A DNA stretch of 64,000 bases from Mycoplasmataceae bacterium. Its GTDB lineage: Bacteria; Bacillota_I; Bacilli_A; Mycoplasmatales; Mycoplasmoidaceae. Positions within the stretch are counted from its first letter, which is position 1. Each line of letters starts with the position of its first letter. The stretch lies in NCBI GenBank assembly GCA_031261065.1, contig JAISKD010000008.1, forward strand, positions 140,490-204,489, read 5' to 3'. Both the position numbers and the translations under genes were made by a program. The notes below the pieces were generated by a model. It was given only the letters and a program-made list of their open reading frames with translations, ran no database searches and was not told the DNA's origin. Of this stretch, positions 1-10,631 are shown one piece after another.

Positions 1-93
1 AAAATATTAAGTTTTAAAATACAACCATCTGTTAGGATTGCGAAACTAATAGGAGATATTTTAAAAATTGACTGGAAAATATTTTTCGATTAA
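1..93 (+). CDS. C-terminal end of an XRE/Cro-type HTH regulator (cut by window edge)
   Basis: The first 30 codons are open and end at TAA 91-93. The translated tail reads PSVRIAKLIGDILKIDWKIFFD. Its middle part, VRIAKLIGDILKIDWKIFF, has the pattern seen at the C-terminus of Cro/C1 (XRE) helix-turn-helix regulators, where an Sv.tA..Ia..L.idW..fF segment closes the DNA-binding domain. The recognition helix lies upstream of the window. Because only the tail is visible, the family call rests on one short motif. The 120 bases that follow, up to the next gene, hold nothing I recognise. Confidence 0.5.
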   Translation, partial: KILSFKIQPSVRIAKLIGDILKIDWKIFFD

Positions 94-215
94 TAATTCT
101 GTAATAGACTTATGTAGTAAAAAACATTTGCTATTCTTTTAAGAGCGTAGCATTACAAACGATTCGAATACTTAAATGAATCCTAAATTTTGTGATAATT
201 CACTGTCGGCAATTG

Positions 216-2426
216 TCAGCTTTCTGAAAATGAACTTATTATTTTATAAAGTATAGGGTAAGAATTAAATTTCCCATTTGGTGTATAAATGTTGATTATT
301 CCATCTTCTCCTATAAAATTGTCTCCAAAAGAAATTGCATTGAAAAGAGGGTCACTACTAATGTACAGATTGCTTATTTCGCGATCTTCGAGAACTTTTG
401 CTCCCATTGTACCAGTATAGTTAACTAAGTTTATTGTTTCGGTTGATGGATCACCATATTGTGAAGCAGCAAATGATTCTTCACCTATGCTTGCGGAACC
501 ATTTATTGTCAATGTTGTGATTAAATTACAAGCGTCAAATGCATAATCTCCAATCGAAATCACATTGCTTGGAATAGTTAGTTCGCCATATATTTTCGTG
601 TCATGGAATGCGCTTCTTCCAATTGCTAAAATGTTGTTAGAAAAATTTAATGGTGCACTTAGATTGGTACATGAATCAAATGCACCTGCGCATATATTCA
701 AAACTGTGTTTGGCACATTTGAATTAGTGATACCGCTAAGATTAGCAAATGCTGAGTTACATATGACTTTGGTTCCCTCTTTAATCGCAATTGAACCTGC
801 TGGGTTTTCACCACTAGTGGTTACATTTCCGTACTTGCCAAAACAATAGTAAGAAGATCCGTTTTTTAAATAATAGACATTATCATCGCCACAAGTTATC
901 TTATTATTTTCTCCATCAGTGCCACTAACTATTCCCGTGCCTTTGAAAGCTTGATTGCCTATATCAACAGCAGAATTATCTCCAATAATTAAACCAGTAA
1001 GTGCTTGACAGTCTCGAAAAGCGGCATCCCCTATTCGAGTAACACTACCAGGGATTGTGAGTTCTCCAGCGAGAAAGGTACAATTATCAAAAGCGTTGTC
1101 ATCGATACTTTTTAAATTACTCCCTAAATTTACGCTTTGAATTCCGGTGTTATAAAAACATTCACTGCTTATCTCAGAAACACCGTTTGGAATTACTATG
1201 TCCCCTGCAAAAGTTGAACACCCCGAAAAAGATGCACTGCCTAGAGTAGTAACACTAGACGGGATGCCATTTGTCAATCCTGCAATACCCGTCCCTTCAA
1301 ATGCCGATTGACATATGACTTTGGTTCCCTCTTTAATTGTGATCGAACCTTCTGGGTTTGTTCCACCACCATCAATTACATTTTCATGTTTGCCAAAACA
1401 ATAGTAAGAAGTTCCGTTTTTTAAATAATAAACATTATCTGTACCACAAGTTATCTTATTATTTGTTCCATCTGTTCCACCAACTATTCCTGTGTCATAG
1501 AAAGCTTGGTAACCTATATCAGTAGAATTACCTTCAACAATTAAAGCATCAAGACTCTCACATCCATAAAATGCTTCTTGTCCTATTGAGGTGACACTGC
1601 TCGGAATTGTAAGTGTTCCTTGAATACTAGTTTCTTGGAAGGCTGACTCCGCAATTGTGATGAGACCATTTCCAAGAATTAAACTAGAAATTGGACAAAG
1701 TTTAAACGCATCTACCCCAATAGAAGTAACGCTATTAGGGATATTTAATTCACCTACTATATTAGAATACTGAAAAGCATTGCGCCCAATTACTTGAACA
1801 TGATTGCCAAGGTGCAAGTGTACTTCTTGCGCTAATGCACCAAAGGCACCTTCTCCTATGACAGTTACACTGTTTGGAATCACCAAATCCCCTTGTATAT
1901 TTGCACTTGAAAATGCGCCATACCCAATCGTTTTAACACTATCGCCAAGTGTTAAATGTGTAATGCCGGTGCAGTTATAAAAAGCCTTATCACCAATATC
2001 GGTGACATTTTTACCAATAATAACACTTTCGATATTGGCATTATAAGCAAAAGCTTCATCATTAATTTTTCCCGTAGAATCTATAGTTACTGAACCGCTT
2101 ATAGCAGCTAACATAAATGCATGAGCACCAATCTCAACAAAATATTCCTTGCCATCATAAATTACTTTATTGGGGATTGTTAAATTATGTGCGGTAAAGG
2201 TGGTATCTTCATGTGGAAAATAAGTAATTGTGTGTGTCATTTCATCAATGAAGAACCCATCAGCTGCAAAAGTTCCACTTGTACGTCCCTCTCAATTAGA
2301 ACCGTCAGCTAAATATATAGACTGTGGAGTATTTTTGGAACGGCACGTTAAAACAGGAGCTACTACAGCAGCTGTTACAGCTGCTATTGCCGCTAATGAT
2401 AATAAAGTTATGGTTTTCTTTTTCAT
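216..2426 (-). CDS. BspA-like leucine-rich-repeat surface lipoprotein, 736 aa
   Basis: The ATG at 2426 opens MKKKTITLLSLAAIAAVTAA followed by VVAPVLTC, a lysine-rich start, hydrophobic segment and lipobox-like Cys. One internal TGA (Trp) lies between this start and the LRR part. The rest is about 25 tandem LRR_5/BspA units of roughly 23 residues with the pattern IPxSVTxIGxxAFxxCxxL. Two longer inserted modules share a KITCGxDNVYYLKNG core. The protein is probably anchored in the membrane and displayed outside for adhesion or host interaction, which is the usual role of BspA repeats; the ligand is unknown. A TATAAT box lies nine bases before the start codon, so the mRNA is likely nearly leaderless. 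No frame break is seen. Confidence 0.85.
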
Positions 2427-2531
2427 ATACAATTAATTATAAAGAAAAGTTTAAGCTTGTTACTTCTAACTTTTTTATATTATTAATTTACTTATATAGT
2501 TAGTTTGTTATGTTTTCTAATAGAAAAGTTC

Positions 2532-2569
2532 AAGACTTTAGACAATCTCTATTGTTACTTAAAGTCTTA
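2532..2569 (-). terminator. Hairpin downstream of the repeat lipoprotein gene
   Basis: AAGACTTTA pairs with TAAAGTCTT, with an inner ACAAT/ATTGT stem and a CTCT loop. It lies just past the TAG stop at 2591 on the reverse strand. The U-tract after it is weak (ACTTTTCT), so termination is likely but not certain. Confidence 0.5.
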
Positions 2570-2590
2570 GGAATGTTTCTGTGGTTAGAT

Positions 2591-5158
2591 CTATTCATCT
2601 AAAGCGACATAGATTTCTTCAAGATCATCTAGTGCTTGGATTGAGATATAGTATTTGTTTGCTTCAATATAATCATCCAAATAATCAAGCAATTCTGTTA
2701 TGTCACCACTTGCATATGTACCAGCCTCAAGATAATAAAGCCATACCAAGTTGTCTACAGAAGAAGATTTGGCAAATATCATACTGGCGTCAGTCACAGA
2801 ACCACTCGCACCTCAACTTCCATAATTGCCGGGAGCGGATGTACTATATATAATTGGGACTTTGCCTCAGTCATTAATAGTAACTGTTCAACTATTTACA
2901 ATTAATAAAAATATTTCCTCCGAAATAATTAAAAATGTGCCTTCAAGAAGGAATTTATTAAATTTTCAAACAAATGCTTTATCCGCTAGAAAGGAAATGA
3001 AATTAAATCTTGGCGATTTTATGTTGAAAATTCCAGAAAAATCAAAATTTTCCATCTGTTTGGCGGAGTTACCACTAAAATATATTAATGAAGTGTCCAT
3101 TGTATTACTATTCACGTTAACACAAGCACTAACATCCAAACTTCCATAAGAATTATAATTATCTTTTATATTAATGTCTATAACATGCAACGTCCCACTA
3201 CCATTGTTGTATTCCATATTAATTATTCCCGATAAAGTTAAGGTTGAATTTTCCATTATTGAATTAACAATTTCAACAGCATTTATTGCTGATCCTGATG
3301 TGCTAACGTTTATTATGGCTGGAACATCAACATCAACGTTTACACTACCAATTTTAACACCTGCAGCTGCTGCTAAACCATCAGTGCCGTCTTCAGTGTT
3401 TTTATTCTCAACATTAAAAACACCGCCCAACATAGGAGGGGGCGAAACCGGATGATCGTTATCATGAGTGCCAACGCTTTGAAGTCAAATTCCGAGTGCA
3501 ATAGTAGTGTCTGTGCACTCTTCTTCAGAAGATAACACTACATTATAAATACCTTGAGTGCAAACCCCCCCAACTGCACCAAAAGCAAAAATACCAACTG
3601 CGGCAATCGTACTTCCATCATTACAAGAGTTATCTATATTCATTGCACTGGTTTTGTAGAAATTCACCTCGGCATTTTCTTTAATATTTTCTGTATAACA
3701 ACCAGCACAGTGTGAACTTGTGATAGATGTAGAAGCATTAATTGTTCCTCAAACATTAATACTAGCGAAGTTTGATAAGTATGTAGTGTATATTCCGAAG
3801 CAAAACGTTCCCCCATTAACCGAAATTGTTACAGGGCTGGAAATGTTTAAAATGCCATGATACTCAAAACCCACTATTGGCGAAGTGCTTCCCATTAACA
3901 CGCCAATTGAACATGTTTCATCGGCTGTAGCTGTCGTATTAATGGCACCATTTAGCAAATTTACATCTTGATCGATTCCAATTAATAATCCATACTCAAT
4001 GGTGCCTTCAATTACAAAAGAGCTTCCTGTATAACCAACCCTATTTGCATAGTGATTTAAATCCAAAAGCACATTATGGCTGGAAATGTAAGTACCAAAA
4101 GTATCAGAATAGCCTATATAAACTGGGACATCACTTCCTACCAAATCACTTGTATGTATAGAAGAAGTAGTAATTGTTATAGATATATTGTTGATTGTAC
4201 AAGCTAAATCTCCACTTATACCATATATTGGTGAAGCAACATGTACATTGAAGGTCCCTGTGGCGTTGGCGCCCAATGTGCCAATTACATGGTTGCCTTC
4301 GCTTATACTTAGTCCAGTAGCCGCACCAGTTGGGTTTGTTATTGTATAAACAGCATCAGCGACTGGCTTCGTATTATCTGGCTGAGCAAAATTATACTCA
4401 TAATCAACAGCCCCAGTTACACTATAAGTTTTCTGGCCAGTTGGTGTTATTGTTTGGGGATTTGGAAGCTCAGCACCAATTGAAATTGCTAAATTACCAC
4501 TTATACCGTAAGCTAGTGAAGCAACATGTACATTAAAGCTTCCAGTATCGCCAGCAGACAATGTACCTGTTACACGACCATCTGCTATACTTAGTTTACT
4601 AGCCGCACCAGTAGGATTTGTTATTGTATAAACAGCATCAATGATTATTTTTGTGTTTTCTGGTTGTGTAAAACTATATTGATAATCAACTGTTGATGGT
4701 ACATAGTATGTCTGTTGGCCAGTTGGAGTTATTGTTTGGGGATTTGGAAGCTCTTCACCTATTGTACAAGGCAAATCACCACTTATACCAAATGCCGATG
4801 AAGCAACATGGACATTGAAGCTTCCAGTATCACCAGTTGCTAATGTACCTGTTACACGACCATTAGCTATGCTTAGTTTACTAGCCGCACCAGTTGGGTT
4901 TGTTATTGTATAAACAGCATCAGTAACTGATTTTGTGTTTTCTGGTTTAGTAAAACTATATTGATAATCAACTGGCCCTGTTGCATCATATGCTTGTTGG
5001 CCAGTTGGAGTTATTACTTGGGGATCAGGTATTGATGTATTCCCCCCTCCCTTATTGTTACTACATAGGGTTAATGGTAGTGTAGTCGCAAGAACAACAC
5101 CTGCCGTTGCTGTTACTAAACCACATGTACTTAATATCTTTTTTAAATTCTTTTTCAT
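2591..5158 (-). CDS. Large repeat-containing surface lipoprotein, 855 aa
   Basis: The reading frame runs from ATG 5158 to TAG 2591 with several internal TGA Trp codons (for example at 3749, 3485 and 2966). The start MKKNLKKILSTCGLVTATAG leads into a hydrophobic segment and a Cys at residue 32 (LTLCSNN), which fits a lipoprotein signal. Three tandem modules of about 92 residues follow (about 47-322). Each carries ITPTGQ, then VDYxYxFxxPxNTK, then DAVYTITNPTGAA, and ends in FNVHVAS. The remaining 530 residues are Ser/Thr/Asn-rich, probably beta-structured, with scattered Cys and Gly. TATAAT lies 13 bases before the start. A G6 tract (plus-strand C6 at 5042-5047) lies just after the lipobox and is in frame here. 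Function beyond surface exposure is not known. Confidence 0.8.
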
Positions 5159-5355
5159 AATTTTCCAATTTATTATAAAAAAAGTTTTTAGAAAAATAGC
5201 AACTTTTTTGCAACATTACTTGAAATATATGGTTCAAAGCATATATGAAGTATCTAAAATAGAAGGTGTTGGTTTTTCTCAAACCAACCAAATAAAAAGT
5301 TTTAAAACAACATGATGCTAAGTTTAAACTTAGGGCATATTCTTTTTATTAAAGA

Positions 5356-6635
5356 TTATGACTTTACTGAAGCGGTTCAGTCTGTTAGTCCTAATTTAGT
5401 TTTTCAACCATTGGCATGATCTTGAGTATCACCATATAAAGTGCCGGCATTTTCTCCTATATTACCATTTAAATTAACGACGCTTAAGTCGGCATTAACC
5501 TCTCCTATACAATGTATTTCCATTAGTGAGGTACATTCGCCAAAAGCATCATTTCCAATAGAGGTCAAAGAATTTGGAAATGTTATTGAGGCTAGTGAAT
5601 TGCAGTCTCAAAAAGTAATTTCATTAATGGTTTCCAATCCTTCAGGAAGTGTTATTGAGGTTAATGCTTCACATCCAGCAAAAGCAAAACTACCAATTGT
5701 TGTTAATGAACTCGGAAGCGTTATTGAGGGCAATGAAAAACATTCACAAAAAACATTATCACCAATAGAAGTTAAAGAGCTTGGAAGCGTTATTGAGACC
5801 AGTGAATCGCACCAAACGAAAGCGGAATCACCAATGGTTTCCAATCCTTCAGGAAGTTTTATTGAGGTTAATAAAATACACCCATTAAAAGCATATTCAT
5901 GGAGGTTTGTTAAAGAATCGGTATTATTTTCGTCTAATGTAATATCACCATATACTAAATCATCGACTGTTACAGTATTGTTGGTTCATTTACCTTCACT
6001 ATTTAAACCGGTTACCAATGCTTTTCCACTTCCACAGTCAAATAATTCAAATGTTGTATTCCCTGCAGCTAAGGAAATGTTTGTTATAGAAAAACAATTA
6101 TCAAAAGCATAACCACCAATGCTGTTTAATGAACTTGGGAATGCTATCGAAGCTAGAGAATAGCAGTCTTCAAAAGCGCTTTGTCCAATAGTTTCCAATC
6201 CCTCAGGAAATGCTAGTGAGGTCAGTGACCAACAATTTTTAAAAGCCAATGCCTCAATTTCTTCTAATAAGCAACCATTGAATGTTACTGAGTGCAGTGC
6301 AGTGCAGTGCAGTAATTAAATGCTGAACTATCAATTCAAGTTAATGAATCAGGAAATGTTACCGAGGTTAAAGGAATGTGTTGAAAAGCTATATGACTTA
6401 TTTCTGTCACCCCATCTGGAACGACTAATTTAGTGCCTCAACTATAATTGTAAGGAGTTTTAAAACCGCATAAAACACCTTCTTCAATTTCTAAAAGTGA
6501 CTCATCAATTACTTTTTCACTCGGTGGTGGAGCTGGATTAGAAGTGCAACGAGAAACGTATCCTATTCCAAATCCGCCTCCAAGCAATAAACATGCACAT
6601 ATACTAGATAATGTTATTTTTGTAAAATTTTTCAC
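5356..6635 (-). CDS. BspA-like LRR lipoprotein, phase-OFF by a pentanucleotide repeat
   Basis: Translation from GTG 6635 gives MKNFTKITLSSICACLLLGG, a hydrophobic stretch, a Cys and a Pro-rich linker. It then enters LRR repeats and stops at TAA 6285-6287, 116 residues in. The LRR repeats resume in another frame and run to TAA 5356. The switch happens inside four copies of TGCAG at 6293-6312. With three copies the frame reads NYCTALHSVTFNGC, a perfect LRR unit, giving a 424-residue protein with about 13 repeats and a Trp-containing tail. The GTG start is supported by TATAAT six bases upstream (TATAAT-AATATT-GTG). I read this as a phase-variable surface protein in the OFF state; a plain pseudogene or sequencing error is the alternative. 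Confidence 0.8.
6293..6312. repeat. (TGCAG)4 pentanucleotide tract in an LRR surface gene
   Basis: Four perfect head-to-tail TGCAG copies lie inside coding sequence (CTGCA on the coding strand). Gain or loss of one unit shifts the frame by five bases. Three copies restore the downstream LRR frame exactly; four copies stop it nine bases later. Confidence 0.9.
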
Positions 6636-6841
6636 AATATTATTATAAAAAATTTTTCAAAAATATTTTGGTTTAGTTAACTAAAGCGTATGTAATAGTA
6701 TATGGACCGTAGTAAACGGTTGGGTTTGTTTTAGGTTATACCAACAGAACTAGCTGCAACCGTTAGTTGATCTTGTTAATAGCATGCGACAAGTACATTA
6801 TGCAAGATAGTTTAAAGGAGAAACAAAGGTATAAAACAGCT

Positions 6842-6867
6842 TAACAATTTGTGGGTACAAATTGTTA
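6842..6867 (-). terminator. Perfect 10-bp hairpin after the antitoxin gene
   Basis: TAACAATTTG and CAAATTGTTA flank a six-base loop (TGGGTA). It lies 15 bases past the relB-like stop. There is no clear U-tract, so it could equally be a structural or binding element. The remaining 200 bases up to 6635 contain no convincing gene; a TTTAGTTAACTAAA palindrome lies near 6672. Confidence 0.4.
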
Positions 6868-6881
6868 TGCGGCACCATTCA

Positions 6882-7160
6882 CTATTTCTTATTTCTCTCT
6901 TCTCTGACTAATTCAGATACTTCTTCATAAGACATGTATGGTGCGTTGCATTTGTTAGCACATTCTTTACCAAATTCTAAAAACTTATTTAAATCAAATC
7001 TTGAATCATCAACTTCAAATGGTATTCTCCCACATGAAATACTTTTAGTAAGCAGAACATTCAGCAATGTAGAAAGATTCATACCAAGTTCCTTACATAA
7101 TCTTTCTGCTTGCTGTTTCTTAAATTTATCTACTCTAAAGCTTACTAATACTTTTTCCAT
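6882..7160 (-). CDS. RelB/DinJ-type antitoxin, orphan
   Basis: This 92-residue protein starts MEKVLVSFRVDKFKKQQAER, then CKELGMNLSTLLNVLLTKSI. This is the ribbon-helix-helix pattern of RelB/DinJ antitoxins: a short beta strand with V.FRVD, then two helices. The C-terminal half (FEVDDSRFDLNKFLEFGKEC onwards) would be the toxin-binding part. RelB proteins bind their own promoter and neutralise a RelE/YafQ RNase. No RelE-like frame exists downstream, so the toxin has been lost, lies elsewhere, or the protein now serves as a regulator. A 46-codon frame with a good Shine-Dalgarno site lies just upstream. Confidence 0.75.
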   Translation of the reverse strand: MEKVLVSFRVDKFKKQQAERLCKELGMNLSTLLNVLLTKSISCGRIPFEVDDSRFDLNKFLEFGKECANKCNAPYMSYEEVSELVREERNKK

Positions 7161-7174
7161 AAAGATATTGTATA

Positions 7175-7315
7175 TTATGCTGAAAGGCTATTAATGTCTT
7201 TTTTAGTCATAATTACTTTTAAACCACCACCTAGACAATGTCATAGTCTAAACATTGTATGTGGTCAAACACCTACAATGTTTACTCTTACTACAACACA
7301 AGTCTTATCTTCCAT
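7175..7315 (-). CDS. Possible 46-aa leader peptide upstream of the antitoxin gene
   Basis: From ATG 7315 to TAA 7175 the frame encodes MEDKTCVVVRVNIVGVWPHT followed by MFRLWHCLGGGLKVIM and a short tail, with two TGA Trp codons. A strong GGAGAG Shine-Dalgarno motif lies four bases upstream, which is rare in this window. The SD and start lie in the loop of a 16-bp perfect inverted repeat (7295-7357), and a second 10-bp stem lies within the frame. It ends 14 bases before the relB-like start, so it may be a translated leader that controls the antitoxin. I recognise no family, and a chance frame in a structured region is possible. Confidence 0.4.
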
Positions 7316-7357
7316 AGTCTCTCCTATATATTTGATGCTACAGATAAGACTTGTGTT
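7295..7357. repeat. 16-bp perfect inverted repeat enclosing an SD and start codon
   Basis: AACACAAGTCTTATCT (7295-7310) and its exact complement (7342-7357) enclose 31 bases that hold the Shine-Dalgarno site and ATG of the 46-codon frame. A second stem, AAACATTGTA/TACAATGTTT, spans 7250-7283. In RNA these would form consecutive hairpins ahead of the antitoxin gene. Confidence 0.7.
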
Positions 7358-7428
7358 GAGCAATAGAGGTGTATGACATACTGCGGTTTTAGCTTTAATA
7401 TATTGTTGTATATATCTATATTGGATGT

Positions 7429-7472
7429 TAAACCTAGTGACTAAAGTTGCGCAACTTTAGTCACTAGGTTTA
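7429..7472. repeat. Perfect 44-nt palindrome without a loop
   Basis: The core arm AACCTAGTGACTAAAGTTGC at 7431-7450 is followed immediately by its full reverse complement at 7451-7470, and the symmetry extends two more bases each side. It lies 28 bases before the first gene of the restriction-modification island, with TATAAT just after it at 7483-7488. It could be an operator for the island, a site-specific recombination or integration site, or a cruciform/terminator. Confidence 0.85.
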
Positions 7473-7500
7473 CGAAAATATTTATAATATCATTAAGATT

Positions 7501-8187
7501 ATGGGGTATGTTTATCTAATTAAGTGTGAATGGAAAAATTCTTCTCAAATAAAATTTGGATCAGCAAAAAATTGAGAAAAACGTATAGGCGTTTACAATA
7601 CGTTTAATCCCTTTGTTGAAGTTTTAGCTACATTTAACACAACATCCTCTGATAAAACGGATGGAAAAGATTTCGAGCATGAAATTCAAAAACAATTTGT
7701 CGACCTCGGAAAAATTAAATTCACAGTTGCTTCTTCTGCGGCAAAAGAATCTGAAACAGAATGATTTGAATTTGACAGTGACAAAGCAATTGAAATTTTT
7801 AAACAAATTATTGGGTGAAAGGGACAGCTAGCCAACCTAAAAGTTTATGAAGACGATGAAGTAACCGCAGAAATTGCTCAAAACAATGAAACTGGAAAAC
7901 GCATTATAAGACCTAAGATGTATTTTAAAGACATTGGAATTAATAACGGCGATAATTTAATATTTGAATTTCAAAATATCAAAGAAAACACCACTGTGCT
8001 TGATAATGAATCAAACATTATTTCATGAGGATCAGAACACGGCACCTATTCTAATATTACTGCAAAAATTTACAATAAATATAGTTTGTGGCCTAAGTCT
8101 CATAAATTTGCCCAGCCAGCAACATTATTTAAATTTAAAGGAGAAACATTAAAATCACTAGCGGAAAAAACAATTTGAAAAAAATAG
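7501..8187 (+). CDS. GIY-YIG/T5orf172-like nuclease-domain protein, 228 aa
   Basis: The N-terminus MGYVYLIKCEWKNSSQIKFG followed by SAKNWEKRIGVYNT has the GIY-YIG arrangement (VYLI, then KFGSA, then R and E residues further on), closest to the T5orf172/MUG113 subgroup. The last 100 residues form a separate domain starting near RPKMYFKDIGI that resembles the accessory domain often attached to these nucleases in restriction loci. It ends one base before the methyltransferase gene, so the two are co-transcribed. Four TGA codons are read as Trp. It is probably a nuclease or DNA-binding accessory of the island. Catalytic activity cannot be judged by eye. Confidence 0.7.
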
Positions 8188-8188
8188 T

Positions 8189-8893
8189 ATGAGTAATATG
8201 GAAAATAAGCAAATCAAATCTAAAAAAAGGGTTGCAGACCATGGTGAAGTTTTTACTAACGAACGTGAAGTGAAAGCTATGTGTGATTTAGTTAAAAATG
8301 AATGTGATAGAATTGAAAGCAAGTTTTTAGAACCAGCATGTGGAAATGGCAATTTTTTGCAGGAAATTTTAAATAGAAAACTAAAAATTGTCAATAAGAT
8401 TTATAGAAAATCTCAATATGAGTGAGAACTCAATGCCCTTAAGGCTATTTCTTCTTTATATGGGATTGAACTATTGTCTGATAATGCAATTGAATGTAGA
8501 AAACGTCTTTATGATAACTTTGAAAAACAATATAGACACAATTTTGAAAATATTGATAAAAATTATTTAACTTCAATTTTATATATCATTCACATGAATA
8601 TTGTAAATGGCAATGCCCTAACATACTGTCAAGTGAGCAATAATGTTGAACAAACCAACTCGCCTATAATATTTTCAGAATGAACATTCGTTAAAAAAGA
8701 ATTTATTAAGCAAAAGCGTTATATGTTTAAAGATATATTAAATAAAAGCGAAAAAAATAATTATTCTGATATTGTTGGTACTTTATTTGATGAAGACACA
8801 CAAATCGAGTACTTAAATTCAATTAAACCTATTGTAGTTGCTGATTTCCCTATAGTACATTTCAAAAAAATGTGGGAGGTATGCAATGGCTAG
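8189..8893 (+). CDS. N6-adenine methyltransferase-like subunit with motif I only, 234 aa
   Basis: VADHGEVFT is followed by [16 protein letters not shown], a textbook SAM-binding motif I of adenine-specific DNA methyltransferases. The chain continues with a helical segment ([16 protein letters not shown]) and IVNGNAL, then IIFSEWTF. No NPPY/DPPY catalytic motif is present, so by itself it lacks a methylation centre. It resembles the small first subunit found next to Eco57I-type methylases in some restriction loci. The stop overlaps the next start by eight bases, which suggests translational coupling and a two-subunit enzyme. Confidence 0.75.
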
Positions 8894-10631
8894 AAAAATT
8901 TTAAATGAAAATATTAAATCACTAAAAGAAAAAGCGAGTCAATATGGTGTAACGTTCAATAAAGAGCCTAAAAAATATTCTGTTGGTATGGTTGAGCTAA
9001 AAGATAAAGAAATAGCTGATAAAATGCCGGATATTTATGAATTCTTAGCTGATATAAACAACGATGAAATTAAAACGCCTCCAACTATCGCAAAAGCAAT
9101 GATTGATTTATTGCCAAAAGAATTATTTTCTAGTAAAGATTCTACATTTCTGGACCCTTGTGTTAAATCAGGTGTTTTTCTACGCGAAATAATTAAGAGA
9201 CTTAATGAAGGACTTAAAAAACAAATTCCAGATGTATGTGAAAGAATATCTCACATACTCAAAAAACAAATATTTGGAGTGTCAATGATGGAAATGGGCG
9301 CATTACTAGCACGAAGAAGTATTTATTGCTCTAGAGAAGCTAATGACCCATTGCGAACATGTGCGATTAGTAGCTATGATGTTTCTGGCGAAAAAACACC
9401 AAAGATGTCGTTTGATACTCCAGAAGGAAATATTTTGTTTAAACGCTGTTTACATAATTTTAAAAAAGGAAGATGCACAATTTGTGGTGCTAAAGAAGAA
9501 ACTTTTGGGGAAAAAGCGACAACTATATTGAACGATCAAGGAAAACCTAAGGAAGATAGAAAAGGAAATATAATAAAAAAAGAGAACCATGCATATCCAT
9601 TTATACATGTACAGGACCCAAAAACTATTTTTAATATGAAATTTGATGTAATTATAGGCAACCCGCCTTATCAGTTAAATGACCAAGATACAAATTCCGA
9701 AAACAATAACTCTTCTAGTGCTTCCCCAATATACAACAAATTTGTAGAGCAAGCAAAAAAATTAAATCCGAGATATTTGGTGATGATTATTCCATCTCGT
9801 TGAATGTCTGGTGGGAAAGGATTAGATATGTTTAGGAGCTCCATGAAGGACAAACACTTGACCGTTGTTCATGACTTTATGGATCATAAAGATTGTTTTC
9901 CTAATGCTTTTATTGTTGGCGGAGTTATGTATTTTTTATGGGAATCTGACAAAACAACAACAATCACAAAATGGTTTTCGCATGCATTAGGCAGGATCGT
10001 TGAATCTGATCGAGATATTTCCAATGATACAAAAATTATTAGAGAAAATGACGCATCGCTTCTCAAGGATAAGATTTTAAAAAATAAAACTAAAACATTT
10101 GATGAAATTGTGCTAGAACATAAACCATATGGTTTACGTTCTAGCTTTAGAGACTTTTCTAAAGAACCAATTAAAGGAGGCATTAAGCTTTATTACAATG
10201 AAAAAGCTCAACTTCAAGAAGGGTGATTGCCAAAGAAATATAAACTAACAAAAGGTGCAAATTTGCTGTCTGAATATAAAGTTCTAATATCAAAAGCAAT
10301 CTATACTTCTTTTGCGGGGCAAAGTAAGTACGGATTGAAACCCTTTATATCTAAACCTAATTCGGTTTCTACGGAAACATATTTAGTTATTAAGAGCAAA
10401 AACGAACAAGAAGCTAAAAATATTATTTCATATATGAAAACAAATTTTTTCTATTTTCTATTGTCTATTGCAAAATTATCCCACAACACCTCAAAGAAAG
10501 ATTTTGCATTTATTCCAATGCAAGATTTTTCTAAAAAATGAACAGATGACGAACTCAACAAACTTTATGCTTTAAGTGATGATGATCTAGAAATTATCAA
10601 AAGATACGCCCCTAAAAATGAAAAAGAATAA
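8886..10631 (+). CDS. Eco57I-type N6-adenine DNA methyltransferase, 581 aa
   Basis: Motif I appears as [15 protein letters not shown] near residue 88, and the catalytic motif IV as NPPYQ near residue 259 (context [10 protein letters not shown]). A cysteine cluster (C188, then C197-x2-C200) between them looks like a zinc knuckle. After the catalytic motif, [20 protein letters not shown] and [10 protein letters not shown] match the target-recognition side of Eco57I/type ISP-like methylases. The enzyme should transfer a methyl group from SAM to adenine in the island's recognition site and so protect host DNA. It overlaps its neighbours at both ends, in line with one operon. Three TGA Trp codons occur in the second half. 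Confidence 0.85.

Noticed and set aside
565..849. Forward frame opposite the first LRR lipoprotein
   Set aside because: Antisense shadow of repeats; no start signals.
2591..5158. Reading this region as several short genes
   Set aside because: The pieces share one frame and are divided only by TGA, which is Trp in this genome.
5441..6112. Forward frame of 223 codons opposite an LRR gene
   Set aside because: It is the mirror of the LRR repeats on the reverse strand; the reverse frame has lipobox, LRR consensus and promoter.
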